From assembly GCA_009926625.1 (NCBI GenBank), contig RFON01000005.1, positions 1 to 64,000 on the forward strand: a DNA stretch of 64,000 nt, written 5' to 3'. A model generated the notes under the pieces. It did no database searches. It was not told the DNA's origin and was given only the letters and a program-made list of their open reading frames with translations. The position numbers were made by a program, and so were the translations under genes. The stretch's first letter is position 1; each line of letters starts with the position of its first letter. The DNA is from Planctomycetota bacterium (GTDB lineage: Bacteria > Planctomycetota > Phycisphaerae > Phycisphaerales > SM1A02). Shown piece by piece: positions 9,696 through 19,126 of this stretch.

Positions 9696-10970
9696 ATGAG
9701 CGGCAAGTGGACGCTGCTCCTTCAGTTGATCCTGCTGGCACCAAGCAGCGCGATCTGCGAAGCAAGCCAACAATCCGCAGCGACACCAGCGGCGACTGCG
9801 CCCGCGGCACCGACACCTGCGAACGACCTCGAGCCGCCGGCCGCTGCACAATCTGGACCAGTCATCACGCCTGCGCAAGAGGCTGCTGAGATCAAGGCGT
9901 CGGGGCGCTTCCTGCCGCCACTCATCCCTGAGGGCGGCATGTTGCTTCGCGCGATCGCGACCCTCAACCGCGACGAGTTCCTTGGCGTGTGGACCATCGT
10001 CCTGCAGGACCGCGTCAATGGCGCATCCGATCGTTCGCTGATCCTCCTGCCTGCCGCGCCGATGAGCGACATGATCGCGCGGCATCGAAGTGCAGTGCGT
10101 GATGGCAGTTCGGCACCGTTGTTTGAAGTGAGCGGAAAGGTCCTCGCCTTCGCGCGAACCAACTTCTTCCTTCCGTCATTCGCGGCACCTGTAACGCGCG
10201 TGATCGAGCCATCGCAGCAGACCGCGCTCGAAGCGCCAGGGTCGCGCAAGTCCGTTGCGACTGCGGGGAAAGCGGTCACGCCACCTTCCACTGTGGGCGC
10301 CAATCCCAGTTCATCTTCGCCAGTCGATCCCGAAGTCTTTGCGCAGCAGCTTGAGCAACGATTGTTGGCGCAAACGCCTGTCGTGCCAGCCAACATCGAC
10401 CCTGATCCACCCGCGGTTCAGGCTGCGGCAGGAGTTGAACAGCCGTCGCGAACGCAGGACCCGCCAGAGCTGGCGATGCCAGAAATCCCCATGCCTGTAA
10501 TCGAACGAACGAGCGGAGACTCGGCGACATCGGTGGGCGAAGGTGGCGAGCGCCCATTCGTCCTGCCCATTCCGCATGAGCCACCGACCCAAGTCCAGCA
10601 GCACCAGCAACAGCAGGGCGGATCATCGTCAGCCGCGCCGCGTACTGGGGGCGATCTCGGGACGACGCCGCGCAAGGTCGCACCGCTGCTTCCACCCATG
10701 CGCATTCACAGCCGACGCGGTGTTGTCACGCGCGATGCAGTCACGGGTGCATGGCGCTTCGTCCTTGCGTCGGGATCGCGTGACGATGGCGATCACTCGA
10801 TCGAAATCCTCCCCTGCGAGCAACTGAAGTCACTCATCACCAGCGCTCGGTCGAGTTCACTGCCGGTCCATGTGCTCTTGACGGGCGATGTGACCATCAG
10901 CGATGGACGCAACTACATCTTGCCGATCCGCTCGAAGCCGATCTATGGTGGCCGCTGGATCGGCCCCTGA
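9696..10970 (+). CDS. Secreted protein with a duplicated domain, function unknown
   Basis: 424 aa with a signal peptide to about residue 24 and a Pro/Ala-rich stretch after it. Two regions appear to be copies of one domain: residues about 68-165 (FLPPLIPEGGMLLRAIATL... GVWTIVL... LILLP... MSDMI) and about 325-424 (LLPPMRIHSRRGVVTRDAV... GAWRFVL... IEILP... LKSLI). They share the order LPP, a Trp strand, an ILP/LLP strand, then a helix and a closing F/YxLP segment. The 160 residues between are low-complexity Pro/Gln/Ala. I do not recognise a family. The gene starts 17 nt after clpS. Confidence 0.75.
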   Translation: MSGKWTLLLQLILLAPSSAICEASQQSAATPAATAPAAPTPANDLEPPAAAQSGPVITPAQEAAEIKASGRFLPPLIPEGGMLLRAIATLNRDEFLGVWTIVLQDRVNGASDRSLILLPAAPMSDMIARHRSAVRDGSSAPLFEVSGKVLAFARTNFFLPSFAAPVTRVIEPSQQTALEAPGSRKSVATAGKAVTPPSTVGANPSSSSPVDPEVFAQQLEQRLLAQTPVVPANIDPDPPAVQAAAGVEQPSRTQDPPELAMPEIPMPVIERTSGDSATSVGEGGERPFVLPIPHEPPTQVQQHQQQQGGSSSAAPRTGGDLGTTPRKVAPLLPPMRIHSRRGVVTRDAVTGAWRFVLASGSRDDGDHSIEILPCEQLKSLITSARSSSLPVHVLLTGDVTISDGRNYILPIRSKPIYGGRWIGP

Positions 10971-11039
10971 GACATCCAACGGTTTGGTTGCTGTTGAGGC
11001 ACATCCCTCGCAGTCCGAAGGCCTATCCTGCGCTGCGCG

Positions 11040-11522
11040 ATGGCAGGGCAACTCCCGATGCGATTTGTGTTGAGCACGACGCTCGGCGAGATTGAGATCG
11101 CTTCGTGGTGCGATGCGGCGCCTCAGCATGTTGCAAACTTCGCGCGGCTCGCAGCCAGCGGATTCCTCGAGGGATTGGTGTTCCACCGAGTCATCCCTGG
11201 ATTCGTCGTGCAAGCGGGATGCCCGCAAGGCGATGGAACGGGAGGTCCCGGCTGGACCGTGCCCGCAGAGTTCAATGTGCGCCAACATGATCGCGGCGTG
11301 TTGTCGATGGCACGGTCCATCGATTCGGTCAGTTCGGGAAGCCAGTTCGCGATCTGCCTGTCGCGCGAGCAGTGTGCGCATTTGGACGGCGCCTCTTCGG
11401 CGTTTGGGAATGTGACGCGGGGCATAAATGTCGTCGATCAGATTGCCGCGGTGGAGTGCGAACGGTCTGGGCGCCCCGTGGATCCGCCGCGCATACTCAA
11501 ACTGGAGGCGTTTTCATCATGA
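11040..11522 (+). CDS. Cyclophilin-type peptidyl-prolyl isomerase
   Basis: 160 aa cytoplasmic cyclophilin. Family motifs are FHRVIPGFVVQAGCPQGDG (catalytic Arg in FHR), FNVRQHDRGVLSMAR and SGSQFAICL. It is of the short bacterial type and has no signal peptide. The start may be the second Met (11058). Its stop overlaps the next gene's ATG (11519-11522). Confidence 0.9.
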   Translation: MAGQLPMRFVLSTTLGEIEIASWCDAAPQHVANFARLAASGFLEGLVFHRVIPGFVVQAGCPQGDGTGGPGWTVPAEFNVRQHDRGVLSMARSIDSVSSGSQFAICLSREQCAHLDGASSAFGNVTRGINVVDQIAAVECERSGRPVDPPRILKLEAFSS

Positions 11523-11890
11523 GCGCACCCGACCAAACCGACCGTTACGCAAAGGTCCGCGAAGCGATGCTCGCATTCCGTGATGCCCGCGATTGGAAGA
11601 CCTTTCACGATCCGAAGAACTTGGCGGAGGGGCTCTCGATCGAGGCGGGCGAACTGCTCGAGGTCTTCCTGTGGAAGACAACGGAAGAGTGCCGCCGAGT
11701 GCATGACGATCCAGCGGCGATCGCCAAGATCCGCGAGGAGCTCGCCGACTGCTTCCTCTTTTGTGTGCTCATGGCGGATGCATGCAACATCGACCTGATG
11801 GATGCTGCGCACGACAAGATCGAAACGAACGCGCGGAAGTACCCAGTCGAGCGCGCGAAGGGGCGCCGCGAAAAGTACGACGCGCTTTGA
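11519..11890 (+). CDS. MazG-like nucleotide pyrophosphohydrolase
   Basis: 123 aa, all-alpha NTP pyrophosphatase of the RS21-C6/MazG-like group. Metal ligands are in the EAGELLEVFLW helix (ExxE) and EELADCFLF (ExxD), the usual EEXX12-28EXXD pattern. Such enzymes hydrolyse non-canonical or surplus dNTPs to the monophosphate and PPi. ATGA overlap with the cyclophilin gene suggests co-translation. Confidence 0.88.
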   Translation: MSAPDQTDRYAKVREAMLAFRDARDWKTFHDPKNLAEGLSIEAGELLEVFLWKTTEECRRVHDDPAAIAKIREELADCFLFCVLMADACNIDLMDAAHDKIETNARKYPVERAKGRREKYDAL

Positions 11891-11926
11891 AGTTCGCGTG
11901 TGCAGCGCCGTGGCTGTGATGACACC

Positions 11927-13180
11927 TCAGCGGACGGTCGGCGGCGTGTCGCCTGCCTGGGTCGTGGTCTTGACGCGCTCGCTGCTGCGATCAGTGCCCG
12001 GCATCCTCGCCGGCGCGGGCATCAGTTGCATTGAGAGGATCACTGGAATCTCGGTCGGTCGGCCAGTTGCCGCATCGGCAATCGGGGTTGCGGCGATCGA
12101 GTCGATGGTGCGTGACCCGGACACCACGAACCCGAACGCGCAGTACTGCCCGTCGAGCCGCGCCGTTGCCTCGCGGCCGAGCGCGATGAAGAACTGCGAT
12201 CCCGCCGAGTGCGGTTCGTCCGCGCGCGCCATCGACAGCACGCCGTAGTCGTGGGGGAGCCTGCTTGGTTCAAGCGCCAGCACATGGCCAGGGCCGCCGT
12301 TGCCGGTGAGCGTCGGATCACCCCCCTGAATCACGAAGGGACGCCCCTCACGATCAGCAGGCACGACTCGGTGGAAACCACCTCGGTCGTAAAAACCTTC
12401 GCGCACGAGCGTGCGGAAGTTCCACACCGTGGCGGGCGCCTCGTGCGGTGCGAGCGCGACACGCATCTCCCCATGATCAGTGCGAATCAGGACATCCATG
12501 TCGGGATAGATGCGGTAGCCCGACAGCACCGCAGGATCGCCCGCGATCCACTCGCGCTTGACTTCGTCGATCGTCGTGTCGTCCGGATCGAGCGCCTCGC
12601 TGCCCCATCCCACAATCTTGGTGTACTCGGTGGTCCCGTCGGGCCGCTTGCTGCGCACGGTGCGGACGGGTGGTGGTTCCCGCAGCGGTTGAACGACCAG
12701 TGGAGTGCCAACCGCTTCGTCGTTCGCCGCGAGTTGCAGCCACGCTGCACGATGCATCCCTTGAACACCCGGCAGCGCGGTCAACAGGTCGATCCTTCCG
12801 CTGCGCAGGTCCTTCGCCATGCCCAGCACTTCGCCCGCCGAGTCGATCAGCAGCAGCGTGTACGGCGTCTGCGAATCGGCACCACGAATCTGCACTTCAA
12901 CGGGGCCATTCGGTGGAGCAAAGAGGCGCGTCGCGCGCAGTCCAGACACATCACGAGTGGTTGGCGTTGAACGCTGCGATGCGTCTGGGGATTGCGATTG
13001 GCGCGGCGGGGGAGCCTTGCGCGGCGCGATCGTTGGATCGCGAAGCGTTTGCGGGCGAAGGGTGGGCGGGGTTGTCGGCGATTGAGCTGGATCGGGGGGC
13101 GATGGAGGCGTTGCTGTCGGGACTTGCAGCCCAAGAGCGCACACCAATGCGGCTGTGGTCGTAGCCCAAACGATTGCCAT
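11927..13180 (-). CDS. Secreted cyclophilin-type isomerase with N-terminal extension
   Basis: 417 aa. A signal peptide (about residues 1-22) is followed by a Pro/Thr-rich stretch and a beta-rich domain of unknown type (about 85-190). The C-terminal 190 residues are a cyclophilin domain (GGFHRVVPADR, FVIQGGDPTLTGNGG, GVLSMAR, SAGSQFFIAL). It is probably periplasmic and assists folding of exported proteins. It is divergent from gatB across an 81-nt gap. Confidence 0.88.
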   Translation of the reverse strand: MAIVWATTTAALVCALGLQVPTATPPSPPDPAQSPTTPPTLRPQTLRDPTIAPRKAPPPRQSQSPDASQRSTPTTRDVSGLRATRLFAPPNGPVEVQIRGADSQTPYTLLLIDSAGEVLGMAKDLRSGRIDLLTALPGVQGMHRAAWLQLAANDEAVGTPLVVQPLREPPPVRTVRSKRPDGTTEYTKIVGWGSEALDPDDTTIDEVKREWIAGDPAVLSGYRIYPDMDVLIRTDHGEMRVALAPHEAPATVWNFRTLVREGFYDRGGFHRVVPADREGRPFVIQGGDPTLTGNGGPGHVLALEPSRLPHDYGVLSMARADEPHSAGSQFFIALGREATARLDGQYCAFGFVVSGSRTIDSIAATPIADAATGRPTEIPVILSMQLMPAPARMPGTDRSSERVKTTTQAGDTPPTVR

Positions 13181-13261
13181 TCGATCACGCTATCACGGAT
13201 CGCACGCCGCAAGGTCCTCGGACGAAGATCGCGGCAACGGCGAACTCTTATCATCGGAAAC

Positions 13262-14782
13262 ATGTCGCGTACGGATCGGCAGCCCATCGTCCAGAAGCGG
13301 CTCATCGTTGGGCTGGAGATTCATGTCGAACTGGCAACGCGGACCAAGATGTTCACCAGTGCCCCGAATGTGGCGCACCCTGATCACTTCGATGCCGCGC
13401 CCAACACCTTGGTCAGTCCTGTCGTTGCCGCGCTCCCAGGCACGCTGCCAGTGATGAATCGGCGAGCGATCGAGATGTCCATGATGGTCGGGCTGGCGCT
13501 TCAATGCACCATCGCCAAGCAGTCGAAGTGGGATCGCAAGAACTACTTCTACCCCGATCTTCCAAAGGGCTATCAGATCAGTCAGTACGACCAGCCGCTG
13601 TGCACGGATGGGAGCGTCGAACTCCAACTCGCGAATGGCGAGACGATGCGCATCGGGATCATCCGAGCACACTTGGAGGAGGACACCGGCAAGTTGGGAC
13701 ATGAGTTGCCTGGTGGCGCCCCCTACGACGGATCGCTCGTGGATCTCAATCGTGCCGGTACACCGCTTCTCGAGATCGTCACGGCACCCGACTTTCGCAG
13801 TGCAGACGAGGTCGTGCTGTTCGCCCAGGAGCTGCGTTCGATCTGCCGCTTCCTTGGCGTGACCGAGGGCATCATGCAGAAGGGGCACATGCGTTTCGAG
13901 CCGAATGTCAACATGGCGCTGACCCTCGCCGATGGACGCGAGGTCCGCACGCCCATCGTTGAGGTGAAGAACCTGAATTCATTCCGCGCGGTGAAGGGTG
14001 CCATCGACCACGAGGCTGAACGCCAGCCGCGCGAGTGGGAGGAGACGGGTCGTGAGCAGGGTCGTGGCATGAAGTCGACTCGCGGATGGGATGACTTGGC
14101 GATGGCGACCGTGCTGCAGCGGGAGAAGGAGGATGCACATGACTATCGCTATTTCCCCGATCCCGATCTGGTTCCTGTCGAGGTGTCGGACGCATGGATC
14201 GCGCAGGTCCGCAGCGAAATGCGTGAGCTGCCTCAGTCGAAGCGGAAGCGTTACGCCGCAGCGGGGATCGGCGAGAAGGATCTTCGCCAACTGATGGATG
14301 CGCCGGAACTCTGCATGTTCTTCGATGCGGCGGTTGATGCGGCGGGCGGCATGAGCGCAGCTGGGGCTGTCGCCAAGGTCGTCCTGAATGCGGGCGCGCG
14401 CCGCGCGAACGAGGCGGGCGTCGCGGTGCATGAGCTTGGGATTTCGCCCTGCGCCGTGGCGCGGATCGTTGCCCTCCGAGAGGCGGGGCGCGTGTCTGCG
14501 CAGGGAGCCGATCAGTTGTTCGGCATGGCGTGCACTGAAGGGGACGACATCGAAGCCATGGCTGAACGGAATGGACTGCTCGTCAGCAACGACGCAGGTC
14601 AGCTTGACGCATGGGTCGATGCTGCACTCGCTGCGAACGCACAGGCGGCCGCGGATGTTCGTGCCGGCAAGATGGCTGCGATTGGCAGGATCGTCGGCGC
14701 GGTCGTGAAGTTGTCTGGCGGTGGGGTGGATGGCAAGGTGGTGCAGGCGGCGATCCTGAAGCGGCTTGGGGGTGCTGGCTGA
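13262..14782 (+). CDS. gatB: Asp/Glu-tRNA amidotransferase subunit B
   Basis: 506 aa, normal length for GatB. It opens with RLIVGLEIHVELATRTKMF, and DRKNYFYPDLPKGYQISQ and FEPNVNMAL are family signatures; the C-terminal YqeY/GatB tail ends at GGG. It activates Glu-tRNA(Gln) or Asp-tRNA(Asn) for transamidation with GatA and GatC, which are not in this window. The ATG at 13262 was chosen by alignment with the family N-terminus; the frame is open upstream to 12992, but that part overlaps the divergent gene. Its TGA overlaps the hpt ATG by one base. Confidence 0.96.
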   Translation: MSRTDRQPIVQKRLIVGLEIHVELATRTKMFTSAPNVAHPDHFDAAPNTLVSPVVAALPGTLPVMNRRAIEMSMMVGLALQCTIAKQSKWDRKNYFYPDLPKGYQISQYDQPLCTDGSVELQLANGETMRIGIIRAHLEEDTGKLGHELPGGAPYDGSLVDLNRAGTPLLEIVTAPDFRSADEVVLFAQELRSICRFLGVTEGIMQKGHMRFEPNVNMALTLADGREVRTPIVEVKNLNSFRAVKGAIDHEAERQPREWEETGREQGRGMKSTRGWDDLAMATVLQREKEDAHDYRYFPDPDLVPVEVSDAWIAQVRSEMRELPQSKRKRYAAAGIGEKDLRQLMDAPELCMFFDAAVDAAGGMSAAGAVAKVVLNAGARRANEAGVAVHELGISPCAVARIVALREAGRVSAQGADQLFGMACTEGDDIEAMAERNGLLVSNDAGQLDAWVDAALAANAQAAADVRAGKMAAIGRIVGAVVKLSGGGVDGKVVQAAILKRLGGAG

Positions 14783-15363
14783 TGCACGCGCCGCTCGTGC
14801 CGCGGTACTGGGCCGATCAAGGGGTTGAGCGTGTGCTGATCGATGAGGGGTCGATCAACCGCCGCGTGCAGGAACTCGGGCGCGAACTCGCTGCGCAGTT
14901 CCATGACGGCAGGGAGGTCGTCTTGGTCGCGGTCCTGACCGGCGCAGTCGTCTTCGTCGCGGATCTGATGCGCGCAATCCCGACACGCGTGAAGATCTCG
15001 ATGGTCAGCGTTGCGTCCTACGGCGCATCCACGACCAGCCAAGGTGCGGTCCTTGCGTCGGCGCTTCCGTCGAACATCCAAGGGAAGCATGTCATCCTCG
15101 TCGACGAGATCCTCGACTCGGGCGGAACGATTCGCCTCGTTCGGGATCGGCTGAACGCCAACGGGGCAGCGTCAGTCCAGGCGTGCGTTCTGCTCCGCAA
15201 GCAGAGACCACAAGCACTCGAAACGCCCTGCGAACTCGTGGGATTCGACATTCCCGATGTGTTCGTGGTCGGCTACGGACTGGACTTCAACGACGAGTTT
15301 CGCAACATGCCGTTTGTCGGAGTCCTCGGTGAGGCGGCGATTCGTGCTCGGAGCAACTCATGA
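14782..15363 (+). CDS. hpt: Hypoxanthine phosphoribosyltransferase
   Basis: 193 aa. The PRPP-binding loop VILVDEILDSGGTI is typical of hypoxanthine-guanine phosphoribosyltransferases, and SYGASTTSQG is the flexible catalytic loop. DVFVVGYGLDFNDEFRN near the C-terminus is the purine-binding part. It salvages hypoxanthine and guanine to IMP and GMP. It overlaps gatB upstream and the next gene downstream (ATGA at 15360). Confidence 0.93.
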   Translation: MHAPLVPRYWADQGVERVLIDEGSINRRVQELGRELAAQFHDGREVVLVAVLTGAVVFVADLMRAIPTRVKISMVSVASYGASTTSQGAVLASALPSNIQGKHVILVDEILDSGGTIRLVRDRLNANGAASVQACVLLRKQRPQALETPCELVGFDIPDVFVVGYGLDFNDEFRNMPFVGVLGEAAIRARSNS

Positions 15364-16004
15364 GCGGCACCGTTGTCGCGGGCGCATCGATGCGCGAACT
15401 GGCCGCGATCGTGGACGAGGACGAGACGATCCTGCTTGTCGTACGCCCAGCCCCTTGGTTCATCGTGGCAACGAGCGCGCGTGCACTGCCTGCTGCGGCT
15501 GCCGCTGGCGCTGTGCTAGCACTTGCGTCGCTCGATCCATCCATCCCGTGGGATTTCAAGGGTTCGCTGCTGGCATTCGCAGCGATCATGGCGGCACGCG
15601 CCGTGTGGCAGTCCGCCGACTGGTTCTCGCGCGTGTATGTGCTGACGGACCGTCGCATCGTGGTGCGGCGTGGCGTCCTGCCGGAAGTATCGGAATGCCC
15701 GCTCACGGAGGTGGTGGGAATCGGGCAGCCGCAGCGTTGGATTGAGCGAGTCGGCACGACCGGTTCCCTCGCGGTGCTTTGCGGGCCCTCGCGCCGCACT
15801 CGCCGCGCATGGCGACTCAGGGAGGCCAAGTCAGCCGACGGGCTCTTGCCTGTTCGCCCAAGCCTCACGGTCCCAGCATCTGCAGCACGCAAGAGAGCGC
15901 CTCAGCACAAAGTCCGTGTCGCCACTGAACTGGAGTGGACCGTGATCCGAAGGCCAGAGTCAGTGCGACAAACCATCCTGCATGCGGTGACCCGCTACCG
16001 ATGA
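15360..16004 (+). CDS. Membrane protein with PH-like (bPH2/DUF304) domain
   Basis: 214 aa with two helices (about residues 40-60 and 66-85), followed by YVLTDRRIVVRRGVL and VSECPLTEVVGI, the signature of bacterial PH-like YdbS/YdbT proteins. The function of these is unclear; they sit at the inner membrane. ATGA overlap puts it in the gatB-hpt transcript. It converges on the dnaJ-like gene, which ends 11 nt downstream. Confidence 0.8.
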   Translation: MSGTVVAGASMRELAAIVDEDETILLVVRPAPWFIVATSARALPAAAAAGAVLALASLDPSIPWDFKGSLLAFAAIMAARAVWQSADWFSRVYVLTDRRIVVRRGVLPEVSECPLTEVVGIGQPQRWIERVGTTGSLAVLCGPSRRTRRAWRLREAKSADGLLPVRPSLTVPASAARKRAPQHKVRVATELEWTVIRRPESVRQTILHAVTRYR

Positions 16005-16015
16005 ACCAGCGCGCG

Positions 16016-16945
16016 CTACCAAAGTCCCTCGCGCGGATTCGGCAGCCGTTCGCCGATCTCCTGCAGCGCCTTCTGGTCCTGATCGCTCAGTGACGGTGGC
16101 GCCGCGATCTTGATGACCGCGTAGAAGTCGCCGGCGGCTTTGCCCAGCGGTGCGATCCCCTTGCCTGGAACGCGCAGCCGCGTGCCACTTGATGTGCCCA
16201 CGGGCACTCGCACATCGACCATGCCCTTGAGGAGCGGGACGCTCACCTTTGTGCCAAGGGTTGCCTCCGCGATCGTGATCGGCACATCGATGAGGATGTC
16301 GAGACCATCGCGGCGAAAATGTGGATGCGGAGCAACTTGAATGTGCAAGATGAGATCGCCAGCTGGTCCGCCGCCCATCCCAGGATTCCCGCGGCCGGCA
16401 ATCCTCAGCGGCGATCCACTGCTGACACCGGGGGGAATGCGCACATCGATTTTTGTGGGCTTGCCATCCTCGCCTCGGACCGTGACACTGCGGACTCCGC
16501 CGACGGCAGCGGTCGTGAAGTCAACCGTTGTTTCGATTTCGATGTTGCTGCCAGCGCGCGAGGTGGAGCGGCTTGTCCTGCCGGTGCGCCCGCGGCTTCC
16601 CACGCCGCCGCCGCGCAAGAAATCGCCGATGCCGCCGAGACCGCCGAGCATGTCCTCGAGGTCTTCGGGATTCACATTCTGCCAAGGACCACTCGCGCCA
16701 GGCTGACCGCCACCGAAAGGATTGCCAGCCGCTCCTGCGTGGCCGAATTGGTCGTAGGCCTTGCGCTTCTGCGGATCCGAAAGCGTGTCGTACGCCTCTT
16801 GTGCCTCGCTGAAACGCTTCGCTGCCTCGGGCGACTTGTTGCGATCGGGATGGAACTCCTTGGCGAGCCGTCGATGCGCCTTGCGGATGTCGTCGTCGCT
16901 CGCGCCCCGTGTGATGCCGAGCACTTCGTAGTAATCGCGCGGCAT
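16016..16945 (-). CDS. DnaJ/CbpA-type J-domain chaperone
   Basis: 309 aa. J domain at residues 4-67 with HPD at 32-34, a Gly-rich region (about 70-125), then the two C-terminal substrate-binding beta domains (KIDVRIPPGVSSGSPLRI, LLKGMVDVRVPVGTSSG). No CxxCxGxG zinc-finger repeats are present, so it is a type II/CbpA-like Hsp40 partner of DnaK. The start is the ATG at 16945, where MPRDYYEVLG begins; the frame runs further upstream without homologous sequence. TATACT (16957-16962) lies just before the start and could be a -10 box, giving a very short leader. Confidence 0.93.
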   Translation of the reverse strand: MPRDYYEVLGITRGASDDDIRKAHRRLAKEFHPDRNKSPEAAKRFSEAQEAYDTLSDPQKRKAYDQFGHAGAAGNPFGGGQPGASGPWQNVNPEDLEDMLGGLGGIGDFLRGGGVGSRGRTGRTSRSTSRAGSNIEIETTVDFTTAAVGGVRSVTVRGEDGKPTKIDVRIPPGVSSGSPLRIAGRGNPGMGGGPAGDLILHIQVAPHPHFRRDGLDILIDVPITIAEATLGTKVSVPLLKGMVDVRVPVGTSSGTRLRVPGKGIAPLGKAAGDFYAVIKIAAPPSLSDQDQKALQEIGERLPNPREGLW

Positions 16946-17062
16946 CGTGCCGACACAGTATAGAAGTCCCGCCATCATCAGCGCACTGTTCGGCTGGCGC
17001 ACCGTGCGGCAGCGGTCCGTGTTCGCACGCCAGTCGACGGTGGCGGCGTAGCATCTGACGCC

Positions 17063-19084
17063 ATGAAGTCGGTGTCCGTTCCGCTGCCGATCATCACGCA
17101 GCCGCAGGCTTCCGCGCGCGAGTGTGCATCGCACCCGCACACGCCCATTCGTGCGTCGCGCATGTCCGCCAAGCGCTTCATCGTGCTGTTCGTGGTGCAG
17201 GCTTTCATCCTGCTGCACATCGCGCACTGGCTCGCGGTTGGCACCACGCTCGCACCGATTGAGCCGAGCGAGTCGATGGAGACACTCAAGCATGGAACGG
17301 TGACGGTCGGCGCGATCTTCTTCCTGATCGCGCTTGCATCGACGGCGATCTTTGGGCGATGGTTCTGCGGCTGGGGCTGCCATGTGCTGCTTTTGCAGGA
17401 TGGATGCGCCGTGCTGCTGAAGCGACTGGGACTCCGCCCGCGCGAGTTCCGTTCGCGACTGCTTCGGTGGATCCCGCTTGCGCTGGCGCTCTACATGTTT
17501 GCCTGGCCCGTGGTCTATCGGTTCGGCATCGCGCCCTTCGTTCAGCCTGATCTCCAGCCGATGCACCTGTCATGGAAACTGACGCTCGATGACTATTGGG
17601 CCACGTTCCCTGGATGGATGGTCGGCATTCCATTCCTCCTCGTCTGTGGTGGATTGACCGTCTGGTTCTTGGGCAACAAGGGCTATTGCACCTACGCGTG
17701 CCCGTACGGCGGCTTCTTCGCCCCTGTCGATGAACTTGCGGTTGGTCGCATCCGCGTGAACGATGCATGCGAGGGCTGCGGTCACTGCACCGCCGTCTGC
17801 ACCTCGAATGTCCGCGTTCACGAGGAGGTTGCACTGCACAAGATGGTGGTCGACCCTGGCTGCATGAAGTGCATGGACTGCGTGTCGGTGTGCCCGAACA
17901 ATGCGTTGTCATTCGGCTTCGGCAAGCCAGCCCTGGCTGTTGCATCGGAGACGCGCGCTGCGCGCTCGTGGGACTTGACATGGACGGGGGAATGGGCGCT
18001 TCTCGCCGCTGCACTGCTTGGGTTTTATGCCGTGTACTTCCCCTTCAGCGACGGCGTCGGGAAGGTGACGCTGCCACTGCTCTTCGCTTCGGGACTCGCT
18101 GCATGCTTTGCGTTCATGGCCTGGAAGTCGGCTCAGGTCGTGCGCCGAGTGCCAACTGGGTTCCACCGCGTGAACCTCGTTCGACAGGGACGCATTGCGC
18201 CCGCAGGCGTGGCATGGATTGCCCTGACGGTGTTGGTCGGCGCTGGCTTGTGCGCGAACCTCGCGACGAATGTCAGCGCGCTCATGGCGTTCCGAAACGA
18301 TTCGAAGGTCCAAGTCCCCGAGGCGCTGGTGTTTTCAACCGATCGGAGTCCAGTGGATCCGCGGACGGTCGTTTTCGCGGAATCCGCAGTGGGTTGGTAT
18401 CGACGGACGCTGCCCGTATCGCTTGGCGGTATCGCGCTCTTGCAGCCCGCGCAAGATCAAGTCCTGCTTCGCATGGTCTTCCTGCACGGGGTGCTCGCGC
18501 AGTGGGGTGACGCGGAGGCGCTCATCCAGCGGCGCCTCGCTGAGTCGGACAACGAGGTCTTTACGCTGCTGCTCGCTCGTGTCTGGCGTTCCGCCGGGCG
18601 AACCGATCGCGCAGTCGAGTGGCTGACGGAACAGTCGCGCCGCCATCCAGAGTGGATGGGCATTCCAGAGGAGCTGATCGGAATGTTGGTGCGGGATGGG
18701 CGGAACGCGGAGGCGATCCTCGCCGCGCGCGAAGCGTCGAGCCGCGCCGATGCGCCCACGATCCTCAACAACCGCCTTGCTGCGCTCCTCATTCGCCAAG
18801 GCTCCGCGGAGGAAGTTGAGGAGGGCTTGCGCATCGCACGCGCAACGCAGCAACGCGAGCCTGACAATGCATCGCTGCTTGGGGTGGTTGGCTTGGGGGA
18901 GATTCGGCTCGGGCGTGTGGAGCTGGCGATGCCGCTGATCGAAAGGGCACTCGACCTGTCGCCCAACGATCCTGCCTTGCACGAGATCATGGCGGAGGCG
19001 TGCGAGATGCGCGGCGAAGTCGAGCGCGCGCAGCACCACCGCGATCGATCGGGTGAGTTGCGGTTTGGTGTGCGCGCAGAGTGA
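17063..19084 (+). CDS. Polyferredoxin membrane protein fused to TPR domain (CcoG/NapH-like)
   Basis: 673 aa. The N-terminal half has about six helices and the WFCGWGC and YCTYACPYGGF cysteine motifs of the CcoG/RdxA/NapH group, then two classical [4Fe-4S] motifs (CEGCGHCTAVC, CMKCMDCVSVCP). After another two or three helices, residues about 440-670 are tetratricopeptide-like repeats (ALIQRRLAESDNEVF, LSPNDPALHEIMAEACE). CcoG proteins help copper oxidase maturation, but CcoG normally has no TPR tail, so the role is open. It is divergent from the DnaJ-type gene. Confidence 0.82.
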   Translation: MKSVSVPLPIITQPQASARECASHPHTPIRASRMSAKRFIVLFVVQAFILLHIAHWLAVGTTLAPIEPSESMETLKHGTVTVGAIFFLIALASTAIFGRWFCGWGCHVLLLQDGCAVLLKRLGLRPREFRSRLLRWIPLALALYMFAWPVVYRFGIAPFVQPDLQPMHLSWKLTLDDYWATFPGWMVGIPFLLVCGGLTVWFLGNKGYCTYACPYGGFFAPVDELAVGRIRVNDACEGCGHCTAVCTSNVRVHEEVALHKMVVDPGCMKCMDCVSVCPNNALSFGFGKPALAVASETRAARSWDLTWTGEWALLAAALLGFYAVYFPFSDGVGKVTLPLLFASGLAACFAFMAWKSAQVVRRVPTGFHRVNLVRQGRIAPAGVAWIALTVLVGAGLCANLATNVSALMAFRNDSKVQVPEALVFSTDRSPVDPRTVVFAESAVGWYRRTLPVSLGGIALLQPAQDQVLLRMVFLHGVLAQWGDAEALIQRRLAESDNEVFTLLLARVWRSAGRTDRAVEWLTEQSRRHPEWMGIPEELIGMLVRDGRNAEAILAAREASSRADAPTILNNRLAALLIRQGSAEEVEEGLRIARATQQREPDNASLLGVVGLGEIRLGRVELAMPLIERALDLSPNDPALHEIMAEACEMRGEVERAQHHRDRSGELRFGVRAE

Positions 19085-19126
19085 ACGAACTCGCTTGATT
19101 CGGAGGCGTTTCGGGCGCGGCTGGCG

